NCBI GenBank assembly: GCA_014058105.1
Contig: JACGCM010001272.1
Coordinates: 4,216,001 to 4,280,000, forward strand
From: Kingdonia uniflora
Lineage: Eukaryota; Streptophyta; Magnoliopsida; Ranunculales; Circaeasteraceae
Length of the DNA: 64,000 nucleotides
Direction of reading: 5' to 3'
Below the pieces are notes generated by a model. That model had not been told where the DNA came from. It searched no databases and was given only the letters and a program-made list of their open reading frames with translations. Positions 21,301-34,500 of this stretch are shown here, one piece after another (the first letter of the stretch is position 1; each line of letters begins with the position of its first letter). The translations under genes and the position numbers were made by a program.

Positions 21301-24300
21301 TCATATGCTGGAAGGATAGTTTGAATCCACGAACTCACTCTTTTCAGAAATTCAAGTTAACACAAGAAACTTACATATGAGAAATCGAATACAAGGTTCC
21401 ACTTACAATTTCTAATAGCAAAAAAGGTTCCAAGAGTTTCATGAATATTAATTTTGTTCCATTCCTATAATGAAAAATCCTTCATTGAGAAAAATGCTCT
21501 CCTTTGAATGAAAGAGAATATGATTAACGATTTACATAAAAGATAGTTTTCTATGTTATTTTTGTAGCATTTTTTTAGTTCCTCATTATATGGTGTACTT
21601 TATTGGGATTACATGTTATAACTAACGCTCTTGTTAACAAGAAACATATGTGATATATTACATCTCTCCGCTAAGAAAAAATATATGGATACAGGGATTC
21701 TACAAAAAGTATGGGTTCTAATACATTTTCAACCCCAAATCTAAAGCAAAAACTGACCCTAGAAGCTGGTTTCAATAATAGGATCTGTAAATAGCAACTG
21801 TAAGTCCAACCATAACAACACCTACAAGGCTACAACTGATTTATTATGGTTACGTCATAATACATAGTAGCCAAGGTAGTGACAAAGAAAATAATGGTGA
21901 TGACATGAATACAGAATATTAATGTTCAGGAGCAATGTCACTTTCATACTTCGAATGATGCTTGTCTACAGCTGCTCCCATGACAAGCCTTTTGATCTTA
22001 TGTTCGGCCACGAGCTCTACAATCCCTTTCTCAATACTATCCTTTTCAATATCAAGTTTCTCTGCCCGCACCTAAAAGAGTAAAATAATGGTAGGGGTAG
22101 TAAAAGAGCAAAAATAAAACAGCAGAAAATCTTTGAGATGCTACAAGCGTGGTCTGACATATGTGTTGCATTATAATCCGAAAGAACCATATGATAAAAT
22201 TCATAGTTTATTGCCTAAGTAGCAAATGTTCTGAACATTAAGAAAACAGTTTTCATCTTTACCTTTTCATATGATATAATTTTTTTCATTTCTACTTCAA
22301 ACCAATACAAGAACAAGTTGCTTTATCCTACATCCAATAGTCCGAAGAAAGCTTTGGCAATTAAAAGGAGAAGTAACAGGAAACAATACCCCTACTCGAG
22401 TACACACGAGAAGGTATTCATTTATAACTTTTTGCTCATAAGCTTGTACATGCTCTTTCTTCAGTTTGTTTGCCGGAAATCTTCCTCCCACTGCAGGCAG
22501 AGCAGAAATAGGATTATCAATTTGCTTGCTCAAGCTATCTTAGAGGATGTTCGCAAGATCATCAAAGTAAATTGGTATTTTCAACATTAAGATGGATTTG
22601 ATTTATTCCTACATTATTATTAGCAAGGATATTTTATGTTCTTTTAGTCCCACATTGCTTATTCATAGAAGTAGTTTACTATCTCTCTCCTATATATAGA
22701 GAGTATGATGTAACCTAAATAATCAATTCAATAATAATATTTTTTTCTACTTGCAGATTTTCTCACGAAGGCCGTTAATAGCAGATTATTATTAGATGTT
22801 TTGTCCAAGCTGGGCATGTGCGATATTTATGCTCCAACTTGAGGGGGAGTATTAGCAAAGCTATTTTATGTTCTTTTAGTCCTACATTGGTTATTCATAG
22901 AAGTAGTTTAATATCTCTCTCCTATATATAGAGAGTTTGATGCAACCTAAATAATCAATTCAATAATAATATTTTTCTCTCTCTAATCTATTTCTACAAT
23001 TATATCTTGTAATCCTTTTTACTCGGTATCTCAGTAGGGCTAACGATATAAGATGTATTCAGTTTGATTGGGATTTTAAATTATAATACAAGCTAATGTA
23101 ATCATATCTAAACCTGGGTTTATTCGAGTTCAGTTTTTCAACCAAATGAACAATACTATAAAAATGAATATTTTTCTTAGGATAAAGTAATATAAAGTTT
23201 TCATACTACGAGTCCATGCAATTCCACTTCAAAATTCTAACTGTTCATCACAGTTACATATTCAATTAAATCAGTTGTAAAAATTGTGAAAATATCAATT
23301 ATGCCTCCCTACTATCCTTCGTGGTAGAGCAGGCTGCAGTTTAATGAGGGCTACACTACCCGATGACCCCTGAAAGAACCGGAGGGAGCTAGCTCTTATA
23401 TACATTACAACAAGCTACTGGCAAAACTATAGGGCCCGTAGTTCCTTAGCTTGCTAGGCAGGTTAGGCCCTCTCTTTCTGCCTCATGCTTTCGCAGCTAT
23501 ACTTCGCTCACTGTTGCATAAGCTTTGCTCACCTGCAGCGGAATGTACAAGATAGATCTTGAGTCACGTACATAAACCTACCGGCAGGGCTTGCCTAAAG
23601 GCTCAACATAGCCTACTGAGTGGCATTACCACTACATACAAATAAACTTACCCTTTTTGGTGATGCGCGAAAGCCAGTAGATGCTATAGGCCTTGTAGTT
23701 TCTAATATGCTATTGGTTTAACGAAGCAGCTCAATAAGAGAGGCGAAGCGTGAGAGTGCCAACACAAGAGAGACAACAGTACCCCATGTCAAAGACAGCC
23801 AGCTACTGTGTCAATGAATCTCGTTAACAGTTCACGTCATAGAGTCAGAAGCAGGTGCTGGTGCCTATATGCTACCCCATGTCAAATAGAAACATGGATA
23901 GCTTCCTTGGGACTATTACTTCTGCTGATTGCAGGATTGAGCATTATCAAAGTGCAGTCCTGTGTCATGATCAGAGCTAGACAGTATTTGATGTGAAGAA
24001 GAGGTTGTGCTTCTCTTTTTGAGTTGATATGCTTCTGAAAAATTCCTACTTACAACTTTTAGAAAAGAGTGCGCAAGTCATATTAAGATGTGAAGCTACA
24101 ACGTACCCCTCGAACCAGTTACTAATCATTGCCTTAATAAGCCATTGCCTTGCTAACTAGCTAACCAGAAGCAAGCCCATTCTCAGGCAGATTCCTCCTA
24201 TTTCTATTCAACCAACAGCAGATTCTTACTCATTATTGTCAGCATATCTCTTGTTAAATTGTAGGTTTAAAAAAATAAAATAAAAATGGGATAAGAATCT

Positions 24301-24626
24301 AGAGTTATCTTATAACCAATTGGGGGTTTCAAAGATGTTACACTATCACTCTCCTCCACACAAGATTTACCAAATCACTAATCAACATTATTAACTCTAC
24401 ACTAAACAACAAGAAAAATTATGAACTTACGAAAAGGGATGACCATCTTATTGAGTTCATGAATATGAATTATACAAATCTTCTTCCCTCTGAAATTCTC
24501 CAAAGCCCAAATCAACACCGATTTACTCTCTTTCACATCTTTCCCTACTGCCACGTGTACAGTATCATCACCGTTCATCACTGTGATCTGTTCTAATAGA
24601 GCAGGAGAAGGAGTAGAGTTCATCAT
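18356..24626 (-). CDS. PUB: U-box protein kinase with USP domain, copy A (PUB33-like E3 ligase/kinase)
   Basis: A predicted E3 ubiquitin ligase with kinase-like domain. I read nine exons (minus): 24626-24431, 22490-22390, 22071-21950, 21217-21113, 20998-20647, 20512-20372, 20255-19731, 19372-18647 and 18538-18356. They total 2451 bp (816 aa plus stop), all GT-AG. Domain order: N-terminal USP domain (VHVAVGKDVKESKSVLIWAL ... RLVMGAA), the VLKSKKAVFVSQQ/IWFVCKG segment, a long coiled coil (exons 6-7), a kinase (IGGENGSVYRG; HGDLKPVNILLD; SDFGT), and a C-terminal U-box (CPIFQETMQDPHIAADGFTY). The first in-frame ATG is at 24626, conserved as ATGATG in copy B. The catalytic loop is HGD rather than HRD (non-RD type), and the VAIK motif reads VTIK with Lys retained. 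The tandem partner is copy B; intron 1 contains copia and organelle-like insertions. Confidence 0.93.
22600..23010 (+). mobile_element. Ty1/copia remnant (LTR - pol C-terminus - LTR)
   Basis: Two copies of an LTR segment begin TATTAGCAA (about 22617 and 22848) and share TTATGTTCTTTTAGTCC, TCCTATATATAGAGAGT and AATCAATTCAATAATAATAT. Between them about 100 bp read in frame as the very end of a copia polyprotein (FLTKAV...LLLDVLSKLGMCDIYAPT, then stop), followed by the polypurine tract TTGAGGGGGAGTATTAG. This is a deeply deleted element in intron 1 of PUB copy A, antisense to the gene. Confidence 0.75.
23315..24240. other. Probable organelle-derived (mitochondrial-like) insertion in intron 1 of PUB copy A
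   Basis: This segment has balanced base composition, unlike the AT-rich intron around it. It has no transposon ends and no ORF of note. Phrases such as GGGCCCGTAGTTCCTTAGCTTGC and CTCTTTCTGCCTCATGCTTTCG have the feel of plant mitochondrial intergenic DNA. It is absent from the corresponding intron of copy B. The assignment rests on texture only; a search against plant mitochondrial genomes would decide it. Confidence 0.35.
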
Positions 24627-25529
24627 CACTACTACATACAAGAGAGTGAAACCCTAATTTTCATCTAAAATTCGAAACAGAGAGAGAGAGAGTGTTTGGT
24701 TCGTTAGCTCTTCTTCAAAAACTAACCGTCATTCTATGTGGCATGTCCACGTCAGATAGAATGATCGAGTAAAACGTCGGGCAAATGAGATAATTCGGGT
24801 TGGTAGGAAACCATATGGACCCGATCCACGACCCAACAGGATCTTACTCAGGGATGTAAAACATGGCATTGCGTAGAGAGAAATGTTTGTTGGAAGGTGC
24901 CAGGGGAATGTCCTGTGTGCGGCCAAAGATACCCACATTTTTTTTATATTGATGTACTAAACAATGCCGAGGTGTTTTTTTTTCTTTATTATTTAAAATT
25001 GTTATTTTACTGTAAACGCTACGTGTCCGTTGTACATTGTTCGAGGGCATACTCTTGTTTTTCCTCTTAAAAAAATTATTTAAAAGATGCATTACACTGT
25101 TATGATTGTTTTTTCTATGATAGATTCTATATAATACGACGTTAAAAGGTTCCGGTTGATAGTGAACGACGTTACATACCTGCACAGCCTAGAGAAACAA
25201 CTGGGGATGAAACTCAGGGTTACCGATCCCTATATAAAACTGGCTTGCCTTTAAAATAAAATAAAAACTCGGGATCAAAAGAAAGGGAACAGAGCCGGCC
25301 CTGGCTATAGGCGGCCGCCTAGTGCTGCTATAAGTAAGATGGGAGCTTGCACCAGTAATTAAAAAAACAACCAGTTTCTATTAATATTTGTTCAGGTATA
25401 CAAATTTGTATATATACAAGTGTGTAAGAAGAGATACAGAACTAAATGTTGCAGACCACAGCTAAAAAGATAAAAAGGAAGTGGTACGTATGAATAATAA
25501 CCTATGAAACCAAATAAGAAAAATGAAAA
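24627..25529. promoter_or_regulatory. Intergenic spacer between tandem PUB genes (promoter of copy A, 3' flank of copy B)
   Basis: From 24627 to about 24845 the sequence is similar to the region upstream of copy B (about 50939-51110). Both share the CATATGGACCCGA/CACATGGACCCGA and CC..GACCCAAC blocks, so the duplication carried the proximal promoter. From about 25320 the sequence is similar to the 3' flank of copy A. The junction near 25288-25325 contains a GC-rich palindromic motif (GAGCCGGCCCTGG...GGCGGCCGCC). No TATA box was firmly assigned. Confidence 0.55.
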
Positions 25530-28500
25530 TTAGGGCTGTTGCTGCCATTCTTGAATCGCAGAGCGGAGAGAAAGGTTAGGAGTAAGGTTACAATGTGAAA
25601 GCTCAAGGTTTGTCATGGGTGAGGTTTTATGGTCACCGCCTATCCATCCTTTTATAGCTTCTGCTTCATATGTAAACCCATCTGCTGCGATATGAGGATC
25701 TTGCATGATTTCCTGCAAGTTTTCAAAAACCAATATGTAGTTTGAATGCAATTCCCCAACCTTTTATAACTCTATAAGCATAAATAACTGCTCTAAATAT
25801 AGAACGGACCTGACGTATGGGACAAACAAAGTACGAAGGAACCCGGCAACTTTCTTCAGATCTCACTCGGAAAGATGTTGAGGTTCCACATAAAACCTTC
25901 ATTGGCTCAAGAACCCTCCATACTTCCGACCCAAGGTCGGGCCTGTTCTCACTATTCAACGTACAGCACCTCATTGCTAAATGAGCCAACTGTTTTGCCC
26001 GAACAAAGGGCCAATCTCCAGCAGAAGAATCTAATATATCACCCAATTTCCCTTCCTCCAGTGCAGTTTCTACCTCCTTTTCTATATCCAATGCTGGTCT
26101 CCCAGTTAAAAACTGTAACAATATAATCCCAAAAGAATACACGTCTGAACTTGGTGTAAGTTCTCCGGTTTTGAGGAACTCGGGATCTGTGTACGCGGAG
26201 GTGCCATTTACTAGGTCTTTAAATGTGCCAAAGTCACTTAGTTTGGTACTAAAATTGGCATCAATGAGGATATTAGCGGGCTTGAGATCACCATGGATGA
26301 TGCCCTTGGGCTTGCTGGAATGTAGAAAGATAAGAGCAGAGCAGATCTCAACAGACATCCTAATCCTTGTTTGCCACGGTAGGGGAGGAGTGTTGTCCTT
26401 GCACACAAATCGGTCTTCAAGACTACCTTTAGGAAGGTACTCAAAAACTAGAGCATAGGCTCCTAGACATACTCCAATAAGGGTAATTAGGTTGGGATGC
26501 CTCATTCTTCTCAAAATGTCCACCTGAAAGACATTAACCTTACTAATATTCTGTGTAATCCAAGCCAACAAAACAAATTTATGAACATTTTAGAAAATGT
26601 ATAGAACTTACTACAGCTCTTGGAGTACCTAAAATGATCATACACGTTTAATATCACAATTAGTCCATTTTTCAAGTCGTATTTAGAAGAAAATAAAAAT
26701 TCTTTCATATGCTGCTTTATACTTGCTGAATTATATCAAAAAAGTTAACACAAACTTCTAGGTGCCAAGTCAAAATTAAATGTCAAATTTGATACGAGAT
26801 GAAGCCATTGAACAAAAAAATAGATATCACTTGCACAACATTTACCTCCATTTGGAATTCCGAGCAACGTTGAAAGCTATTAGATTGCACCATTTTAATA
26901 GCTACTTCGGTGCTGTGAAGGAGTCCTCTATACACACTCCCATTTTCTCCTCCAATAATTAGAGATTTGTCGAATCCATGAGTTGCTTCTTCAATTTCCA
27001 AGAAAGAAAAGTCAGAAAAGAATTGTGTCTGCGAGCGAACTGATTTTACTCTCATCGTCCTAAGCTCTGTGGCTTGTGTGACAGCATTATCACGCTCTAA
27101 TTCCAGCATTTCTCGTTCTTCCTTCAATGTTTTCACGAGCTCCACGGACGAGACAAGATTCTCCTCCAACTTCTTTATCATCTCTTCAGAATTATAAATT
27201 TGGATCTCTAGGCCCTCTTTTTGGAGCTCAGTGTAAGAGAGTTTTGCCCTGACTTCCTCAAGCTCGCTAGCCATCCTATTTAGCTCATGAGTTTTTCTTG
27301 CCAGAATTTCCTCCATTTCTTTCCTTTGTTTCACCTCGTGGGAATATAACTTTTCTGATTGTTTGGCCTGCGAAAAATGGCATGTGTTTCTTTAGTTGAA
27401 TAAGAAATTCTTTAGTTGAATAAGAAAATTATAAGATGTCCCTAGTTAATATGAGGGGATGTTTCATTTGATTGATGAGAGAGAGAGAGATTTACTTTAC
27501 TTATCGTCTCGATATAATCTTTTTCAACTTTCCGACGCCTGAGCGATTCTTCATATGCTTCTCTCTTTAAATTTTCAGCTTCTGCCATTGCTTGTTGCAG
27601 AAGATGATAGATTTCGTTGTTATCACTCCCTTCCTCCTGCTAAATTTCATAAACCACTTTGGCAACTTCAATCACGTTGCACGACTTAAAACTGATAAGA
27701 CTAAATCGAGATTGATTCAAGTCCAATAGAACACAAGAATTTTAATTGTAAACTCTTTGCATAGATTAACTTACAGGCTCATTTAGTGAATATGGATAAA
27801 GACTATCCTCTTCAGATACATGCGTTGACTGCAATGATGACCCATTATCGGTCCACTCACTACTCACCACTGAGATAGAATCTGAAAAAAATTGTGACGC
27901 TTCGACCACCTCGGGGGAGGTGAATGCTGCAACTCTTTTCGCATGAGAAGCAATCCTGGCGGATTTTACCCGGTAAAATAAGTTTTCAACTGGGCTAGTG
28001 AGCCTTGGACGGTCTAGGTTAAGAGATTTACTCTGGTTTAAGTGATTTGATTGGAGAGTCCTCGTGGCTTGACCCAATAATTGTAATGGAAGGGGATCTA
28101 TATCAGTTCCATCCAAGGTAGCTTCTCTGCATTAAAGATATGGTTAAGCTTTAGGTGTCTACAATAGCTAAGAAGTTTTTCAAAATAAATTAAAATGATG
28201 CTGGAGAACTAGATTTCAATTGTGACGCTGTTAACCCTCACATGTGTTTTTCTTATATAAGTTACAAAGAAGAACCTCGTAGCTAATGACGATACTATTC
28301 AAAGTACCTAGTGCCGATAAGAAGCCCCTTGCAAACAAACCATATAGTGCAGGATGTATGGGCTTGTTGACTCACAAAGAACGCTTTCTTGGACTTCACC
28401 ACTGTCTTTTTCCTGCAAATTTAAGGATATTTTAAAATCCATAAACTCACCCACTTCAGAAATTCAAGGAAGTTAAAGCAAAAGTTTATCCATGAGAAAT

Positions 28501-31500
28501 CAAATAAAAGGTCCTACTCAAAATTTCAAATAGCAAATAAGGTTCCTAAAGTTTCATGAATATCATTTTTCTTCAATTCTGCTAGAGAATAATCCTTCTT
28601 TTACAGAACTGCTTTCCATTTCAATGAAAGGCAATATGATTGACGATTTACGTACAAGATAATTTCCCATAAAAAAGACCCAATAGGAACAAGAAACGAT
28701 ATCAATGGAACCTATAACATTTTTTATTTAGTCATTTCCCTCTTATACCTTATACCAGGATTATATATTACCAGTTACAATTTTGTTTACGACAAATATA
28801 TTTGATAGGTCGGGGTTGTCACACTCACGACCTAGGCGCACGGTTTAATGACCGGTTTCTATTTCCTTTCCTGTTTTAGTTTATTTTATGTTATTATATT
28901 TTGTCCAAGAGAATCCTCTAAAAGAGGATTACTCTAGTAGTTTCCTTATTGTTGGGGAGTGTAGAGAGAAAGGTTGAGATCTCCTATATATGGGAGATCC
29001 TAGCGTAGGAGAAAGGGGTGCTGAGTTTTAAGAGGAATGGTAGAACCCCTAGGAGAACTAGAGAGAATTAGAGAGCTTGTAGTAGTATTTTTGATGAAAT
29101 AAAAGAGATCATTTATTCGTTAATTAGCTTCCGCAATCTTAGTGTTTAACAAATTGGTATCGGACGATTTTGGCAGAGATTTTTTTTTTACGAAGATGGG
29201 TAAGAAAACACCGAAGAAGGTTAGACAACCAACTCAAGGCGAACGTTTGAAGATGGCTGAAGAATCTAATGCGCTACTAGTAGAATCCAACAAAGAGCTT
29301 ACAACCTCGAACAAATTGATGTCAAAGCAAATCGAGGCGAAGATGATCCCGGTGATGTTCATGTCAATGAAATTTTTTATGTCCGAGATGGACAATAGTG
29401 AGCGAGGGATGGAGAACGGCGATTCCGGTAACGCCGGAGTAGGGCGGGAAAGAGATGTTCCAATAGGGGATTTTATGCGAGACGGTCGCAATGCGGGAAT
29501 TACCCATTAATCCCAACACCATTATCGATCGTTGGAAGAGGAAAAAAGAAGACGATGCAAGCCGTTCCTAGGGGGAGAATTTAGTGACGGCGGACGACGG
29601 TGATGAAACCCTAATTTCAAACTCGTTTAAAGGGTTAGAAGTCAACGTAGGGAGCGAGGATAAATTTGGGGATTCAAGGGACGAAGAGGGTTCCTCGATG
29701 AGCAACGGAGAGGGGTATTAAACATGGGAATCATCAGGAACGTCGTCAAGGCTGGTAGAGACGACTCACGTGCAATGCGCAGGATGAGCCATAGGGATTA
29801 TTTGAGGGCATGCCAAGAGGTACAACTCACATGTTAAACACGTTCGCAGCACGCACTAGGTTCCAAGTCCAGGTCATCAACCCCGTAGGGGACGGCCCAA
29901 ACCCAACTCAACTGGTGAGCCGGGCTGATGTAGCCCAAAATACAACTCGTCTTCCCCAATTGTTTTCAGACCTGCAACAATCAGAGAAAGAGAACGACAG
30001 AGAGAGGGGGACTACGAGCAATTCACCACCCATAGTGGCAACGACAGCAACCAAAATTCAAGTCGCCACTCCGATTCCTCTAAATGCATCGACGATGAGA
30101 AGTACAGTACCAACCACGACAACAGCGCTGCCGACAACGCCAACGACACCGATAATACCAACTTCAGCTCCATTAATGGGGATGAACCAGCAACCTGGCA
30201 GAGTGTATAACCCAATTGGGGAGACCTATACCCAAGCATCTTGCAACTCCCATTGCAACACAAAGACCTACAGTTCCATGCCAAGACCAAAATAGGATAT
30301 CACATACCTTTGGGCCCACTTCTGGTGGCCCTAGTCAACAGTTCTCCGGGCCGCAATTGCTGATTATTCAGACGGCACAGTAAAAGGGTTATGTTTCGCA
30401 TAGGGATTCGAGAATTGGATTTGGTGGTGTTGACAAAAATGGTAACAGGATTGTGGGGATCAATAGCGAAGATTGGCGAACTAACGGACAATCCCCAGGA
30501 GGGCAAGTGTCGGCAGGGGCACGCCCTTATGTGCCCCTCGGCCACAGAGGTCCCCTACGCCTCCTCATGGACCACAATATTCAGGACAGGGCGGTCAGCA
30601 GTTGTAGGGGTGTGATTTCGTAGAGGGGAGATCACACTCTTACACCTTGAGGGTTATCTTTGACTAAAGGTTTTAACAAATATATATGACAAAAATAAGA
30701 AGGATTATTGTGCTAACATACTTACGTGGAGTCCATGAATTGGTATTCTCCACGACCTCTAGCGAGGATTTGAATAGAAGATTGTATATATAGATTTAGG
30801 TTACAGTTTGAATCAAGTGAGGTCTATGGATACTTGAAAGTTGGTGATATTGGAGGGGGTTTGGGCAGAGTTTTCCTCACACCTTCATGGTGTTTCCTCT
30901 TTCCTATTTATAAGAGATAGGAAATGGTGAGTCACCGTGCGAGCTCAGATTACATGTATATCCTTTGGTGTAGTTGTCCCGTACGTGAAGTCAGTTCTGA
31001 CACCGCAACTGTCTGGCGGCATATTTTCACAGTTCTGTCTAGTGAGCTGGCTGTCAGGTATGTCTGCCTTCGACCATGTACTAATATGGTCGAAGCCTTT
31101 CTAGGTCTGATGTTGGATTCTGATGCTGACCGACTGCTTTTGGCTTCGACTATAGTAGTAAGCTTCGAAGCGGCCTTCGAGTGTTCGGTTAGTCTCGGAA
31201 GGCTTCATGTAATTCATACGCCTTTGATTGTTTTGTTGGTTCATTGGGCTTCGAGTCTCTAATAGGCTTCGATGTAGTCTTCGAGTATTCGACTTGTCTT
31301 GGAAGGCTGCAAGTAGGCTACTACATTCGCCCCCTCTCAGATTGTGCCTCAGAAATTATTGTAGACGGCGCGTGCTGGGAAAACTGTTAGGTGTGAGAAG
31401 TTGTAAAGTTGACTGGTGTGAATGTGGGTAGTTCCAAGAGCATTAATGATGATGATACTGATTAATGGGGTTATTAATGCTCTCTTAAACATGGTATAAA

Positions 31501-34500
31501 TATGGTTAGAGGAACCATGCAATGTTAAACCTTTCCATCTTCTTTGTTATAGTTGTGATTTTTTTGCTACCATGAAGACTCGTTATCAACAGAAAATGGA
31601 GAAGACAGAAGTACGTATGGGGGAGAAATACGAGGAATTGAAGCGGATGTACTTCAGACGGGGCGACATGGGGGCACCTCTACTCGACATGGTGGACTTG
31701 CACCGGGAGGTGCTGACTGGGAGAGAGGGAGAAGACAGAAGTACGTGTGGGGGAGAAATACGAGGAATTGAAGCGGATGTACTTCAGATAGGGCGACATG
31801 GGGGCACCTCTACCCGACATGGTGAACTTGTACCGGGAGGTGCTGATTGGGAGAGAGGGAGAAGGCTGAAGGGTTCACATTCTGGTGGACCATGTTCTAG
31901 AAGCATCTGCGGAGCGTGACGGAGTGCTCCTACAAGCCGCGGTCGCTGGCGGAGAGGCTGGTGACGGATGAGGATGGTAGGAAGAAATGTCCGTGGTATT
32001 GGAAGAATTGCCCCGCCGAAGGGTCTTCTGTCATTCTGTCCCGTGTGCAAAGGGTTCTTGATTGAAGTGTGCAAATGTAGGGTAAAGTATATTGCTAGTA
32101 GATATTTTAGGTCAAAGATAATATAGGCGCAGTTAGAGTTCGACGTAAGAAAACAGAAACTGATAGTCGACACTTGAAAAGTCTCGAAAAAATGATGAGG
32201 GCCGAAGGTTCGGTAGGAGTGACTATAATTGATCGAAGGCCGAATGGGTAAAAAATGTTCGAGGATACGTGAGGTTAATCATAAAAGAGGGCTTGAGGGA
32301 CGAGGGGATGTAATACTTCGACTGTAAGGGTTTGACAGCAGTAATGACAGAGGGGATACTGTTCATGGGGCAGTGTACCGTTGCAACAGGCAATAATTAT
32401 GATGTCTTGGTTATGGGGATGAGGTGGAGGGCACGTGACGGTTAGGTGAGTTTGTTGTGGCAGGGTCTGACAGGGTGTCACAGGGTGTCAGAGGCCTGGT
32501 GTCGAGGGGGAAGAGTATTCGAAGGTATTTGGTGGAGTACGACCATGGACTATCGTGGTATTTTAGAAGAGATCGAGAAAACTAGGAATGTCCTCAGCCA
32601 GGGAAGGTGTGGCATGCACACATTTGTATTAGTAGGCAAGGGTGGACCTATCGTTTTATAGTAGGGGGGCTGCGGGTATATTGGGGGTTCGAGGGCGGAG
32701 CCCCCGAAAAAAAAAATTGGGTGGTTAAGGGTATTTAAGTAATTTTATGTATTTTTTTTGGTAGAGTTTTACATAAATCAAATACCCATAACATGTACTA
32801 ATTCATATCATACTTACAAATAGTCAAAATATCCTACGAGAATATTACAAAAGCATAATTAGTTAACCTTAACATAATTAGAGAAAATATATTGCATCAT
32901 ACTAACCTCACCTAAAAGTTTGTCTCCCATAGTTCATGAAAGTTTCGACTTCCAAAATTTAATACAATCAAACTCGTCAATGATTGAATCTGTACTGAAC
33001 TTTGTTGCGATTTTTCTCTCAATATAGATCATCATACTATCTTCAAGAAAATCATCATCCATCTTGCTGCGAAGCCTAGTCTTTATAATCTTCATTGATG
33101 AGAATATTCTTTCATTTGTAGTTGTCGAAACTGATAGAGTCAATACAAGGCGAATTAGTCGATCTACGAGGGTGATTTTCTGATTTCCTCGTTTGCGCCA
33201 TTACTTGACAAATTCTTGAACTCGGAATTCTCACTAATATCAATTTGATAGTGTTTCAATTGATAAGGTAGAAGATCCTTTTCGGTTTCTGTGAAATCTT
33301 TAGGATAAAACTTGTCCACCAATTCTCAAATATTATCAATATTAAACAAGCGGTAATTATTTTTAGGATTCAAAGCTGCAGTAAGAACCAAAAGTTTCAT
33401 CGTTTGCTTGTTAAACCTGCTATTTAACTCATGCAATTGCTTATCCACCGCCTCGTAAAATATATTATATCGATAATGATGTTCATTTGTATCATGATTT
33501 TGTTGTTGATAACGAAACCGGCCTCGACCAGCAACATATTGGCTTATCATATCTGGAACAATAATATCACGTTTATTGCAAAAAAGTTTCGTCTTCTCCA
33601 AGAGAGCATCCCAGCCATCATCTCGTAATTCTTGGATTAAATTTTTTGTTGAATTAACAAAGTCTGTTGCACCCACAATGTCTTGAGTCTTACTTTGCAA
33701 ACTTTGGCATAATTGATGAGAAATTGACATTATCTCGCGCATAATATGCATAACAAATACAAACTCAAAAGATGTAATTTCTTCATATGATGAACCAGCT
33801 TCCCCCCTTCCCCCCTTTGACTGTAATTCGAACCATTGTCCTTGATATCTTTCAAAACCTCACATGTAGAAGTAAACATATTCATAAAACTCAAAATTGA
33901 TTTAAAATGTGAGCCCCATCGTGTATCTCCAACTCTTTGCAAAGTACCAATCTGATTAAGCCCACTACCAGTTTCCAGCTCGCCACTAGCTATTAAATCT
34001 TTTACATTCTTTGCGTGCGCCACATGTAATTCATCTATACGTTTGGAAGACGCACTAGCAATATTTATAGCGGCAATCAATTGTTTGAAAAATTGATATA
34101 CAAGAAGCACTTCTTTGGATGCAGCAACTAATGTCAATTGAAGGCGGTGAACATAACAATGAGTATAATAGGGCATAAGGACACTCTTTAAGAATTAGTG
34201 CTTGCAATCCATTCCATTCACCCGCATATTGTTAGCTCCATCATACCCTTGGCCTCGAATATTGTGGATACTGAGATTGTTTTTATGGAGAAACTTTAAT
34301 ATTTCATTCTTCAAAGTGTTGTAGTATCTGGAACATGAATCAGTCCAACAAAACGCTCTTACAAAAAACTATTTTCATCCACAAATCTCAACACTATACC
34401 CATCTGCTCTTTCTTTGACTCATCGCGTGCTTCATCAACCATAATACAAAATTTTCGCTCACCAATTTCCTTGCAAATTTCATTTCGTATTTTACCTGAA

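Noticed and set aside
22617..23010. A CRISPR-like or satellite array from the two similar blocks
   Set aside because: The blocks are copia LTRs, shown by the pol C-terminus and polypurine tract between them.
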